From Spirochaetales bacterium (GTDB lineage: Bacteria; Spirochaetota; Spirochaetia; DSM-2461), in assembly GCA_022360655.1 (NCBI GenBank), contig JAKSCK010000037.1, forward strand, positions 1 through 32,726: a stretch of 32,726 nucleotides of DNA, read 5' to 3'. The stretch's first letter is position 1. Every line of letters starts with the position of its first letter. Shown here piece by piece: positions 31,786 through 32,726 of the stretch. The translations under genes were made by a program, and so were the position numbers. The notes under the pieces were generated by a model, which saw only the letters and a program-made list of their open reading frames with translations, did no database searches and had not been told where the DNA came from.

Positions 31786-32726
31786 ATGGATGATCGAATC
31801 AAAGACTATCTTCATGAGATTTATGGCAATGATGAAGCAATACTCATCGCTAAAAAACTCAAGACTTTGATTGATAAATGGAGAAAAGTTCTACCCAAGG
31901 TTGAGAGTTCTCCTGATGGCCGTCTTCCTGTTTCTTCGGAAGATTCGATTATGATCACTTACGGAGACAGCCTTCAGGAGGAGGGAAAAACGCCTCTTCA
32001 AGCTCTTCATGATTTTGCTCTCAAGCGATTTGATGGGGCTGTAAAGGGCATCCATGTGCTCCCTTTTAGTCCCTATTCTTCCGATGATGGATTCTCTGTT
32101 ATTGATTATCGAGAAGTGAATCCAGACCTAGGAACTTGGGGGGATTTGGAAGCTCTTGGCAAGAACTTTCGTCTTATGGCGGATTTAGTCCTTAATCATT
32201 GCAGTGCACAGGGGCCTTGGTTCCGGGCCTTTCTTGCTGGAGAAGAGCCATACAAAGAGTTTTTTATCATCGTTGAAGAAGGTACCGATCTCTCGGCAGT
32301 CTTCCGCCCCCGAGCCCTTCCCTTGCTCCATGAATTTGAAGTGGCGGGGGAAAAACGTCAGGTCTGGACCACTTTCAGTGGGGATCAAGTGGACTTGAAT
32401 TTTGCCAATCCTCTTGTGTTTTTAGAAATGGTGGACATTCTTCTCAGCTATGTCTCCAAAGGTATTCGGGTGATTCGACTTGATGCCATTGGATTCCTTT
32501 GGAAGGAGATTGGTACATCTTGTATGCATCATCCACTCACTCATCTCATGGTGAAACTGTTTCGTTTAGTTTTAGCAGAAACGGCTCCGGGAACCATCCT
32601 CATCACAGAAACCAATGTTCCTCACAAAGAGAATATCTCATATTTTGGGGAGGGAAATGATGAGGCCCACATGGTGTATCAATTCCCTCTTCCTCCGCTC
32701 ACATTAGATGCCTTTATTCGTGGTGA
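31786..32726 (+). CDS. GH13_18 sucrose phosphorylase-family enzyme, 5' part
   Basis: The open frame runs off the window after 313 codons. It is a GH13 enzyme of the phosphorylase subfamily 18. The landmarks are VLPFSPYSSDDGFSVIDY, DLGTWGD, MADLVLNHCSAQGPWF, the nucleophile region IRLDAIGFLWKEIGTSC with Asp233, and the acid/base Glu275 in ITETNVPH. The family includes sucrose, sucrose-6-phosphate, glucosylglycerol and glucosylglycerate phosphorylases; the specificity loops lie mostly beyond the window, so the substrate is open. There is no signal peptide, so the enzyme is cytoplasmic. The ATG at 31786 has AGGAG six bases upstream, inside a repeated TTCTAGGA (two copies just before the start). 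Confidence 0.88.
   Translation, partial: MDDRIKDYLHEIYGNDEAILIAKKLKTLIDKWRKVLPKVESSPDGRLPVSSEDSIMITYGDSLQEEGKTPLQALHDFALKRFDGAVKGIHVLPFSPYSSDDGFSVIDYREVNPDLGTWGDLEALGKNFRLMADLVLNHCSAQGPWFRAFLAGEEPYKEFFIIVEEGTDLSAVFRPRALPLLHEFEVAGEKRQVWTTFSGDQVDLNFANPLVFLEMVDILLSYVSKGIRVIRLDAIGFLWKEIGTSCMHHPLTHLMVKLFRLVLAETAPGTILITETNVPHKENISYFGEGNDEAHMVYQFPLPPLTLDAFIRG

Overview
The window looks like chromosomal DNA of a free-living spirochaete (Spirochaetota, probably Spirochaetales). This is inferred from the 3' end of the 23S gene, the mix of exported lipoproteins with an outer-membrane barrel, the style of the chemoreceptor, and the general gene set. No species is claimed. Base composition is moderate and even, and I see no insertion sequence, phage, CRISPR array or tRNA.

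Region 1 (1-494, + strand) is the tail of an rRNA operon: the last bases of 23S, a highly structured 23S-5S spacer, a complete 5S gene and a strong intrinsic terminator.

Region 2 (499-17055) is a glycan-utilisation locus of nine genes. Eight genes read on the minus strand, from 15875 down to 499. In transcription order they are: a CBM9-like lipoprotein; an exported clan GH-A glycosidase fused to a C-terminal outer-membrane beta-barrel; a 1325-residue lipoprotein built from three sugar-binding/Ig-like/sugar-binding units; two LplB/LplC-type permeases; an extracellular solute-binding protein; a GH16 endo-beta-1,3-glucanase-like lipoprotein; and a cytoplasmic GH94/GH149/GH161-type phosphorylase. 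A divergent LacI-family regulator sits at the promoter end. Most gene joints are short overlaps or tiny gaps. The likely job is import and phosphorolysis of a beta-1,3-glucan. Surface and periplasmic enzymes cut the polymer, the ABC importer (ATPase not encoded here) takes up oligosaccharides, and the phosphorylase releases glucose 1-phosphate. No TonB/SusCD pair is present; the barrel-fused hydrolase is the candidate outer-membrane component and the most novel item in the window.

Region 3 (17421-19938, + strand) holds single genes: GMP reductase with a one-base frameshift, a monoacylglycerol-lipase-like hydrolase, and a low-molecular-weight protein-tyrosine phosphatase that may be read from a leaderless mRNA.

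Region 4 (19986-22839, + strand) is a tightly overlapping three-gene metal-chelate (siderophore/corrinoid type) ABC importer. Convergent to it is an SdpR/SdpI pair (23817-22842) with a clear inverted-repeat operator.

Region 5 (23953-28151) has a chemoreceptor that combines a signalling domain, a modified CZB domain and a C-terminal hemerythrin, divergent from a KtrB/KtrA potassium-uptake pair.

Region 6 (28196-32726) has two overlapping GT4-fold glycosyltransferases on the minus strand and, divergently, a DUF456-type membrane protein and the 5' part of a GH13_18 (sucrose-phosphorylase family) gene that runs off the window. Together these suggest synthesis and phosphorolysis of a small glucoside such as a glucosylglycerate-type solute, but the substrate cannot be read from the sequence.
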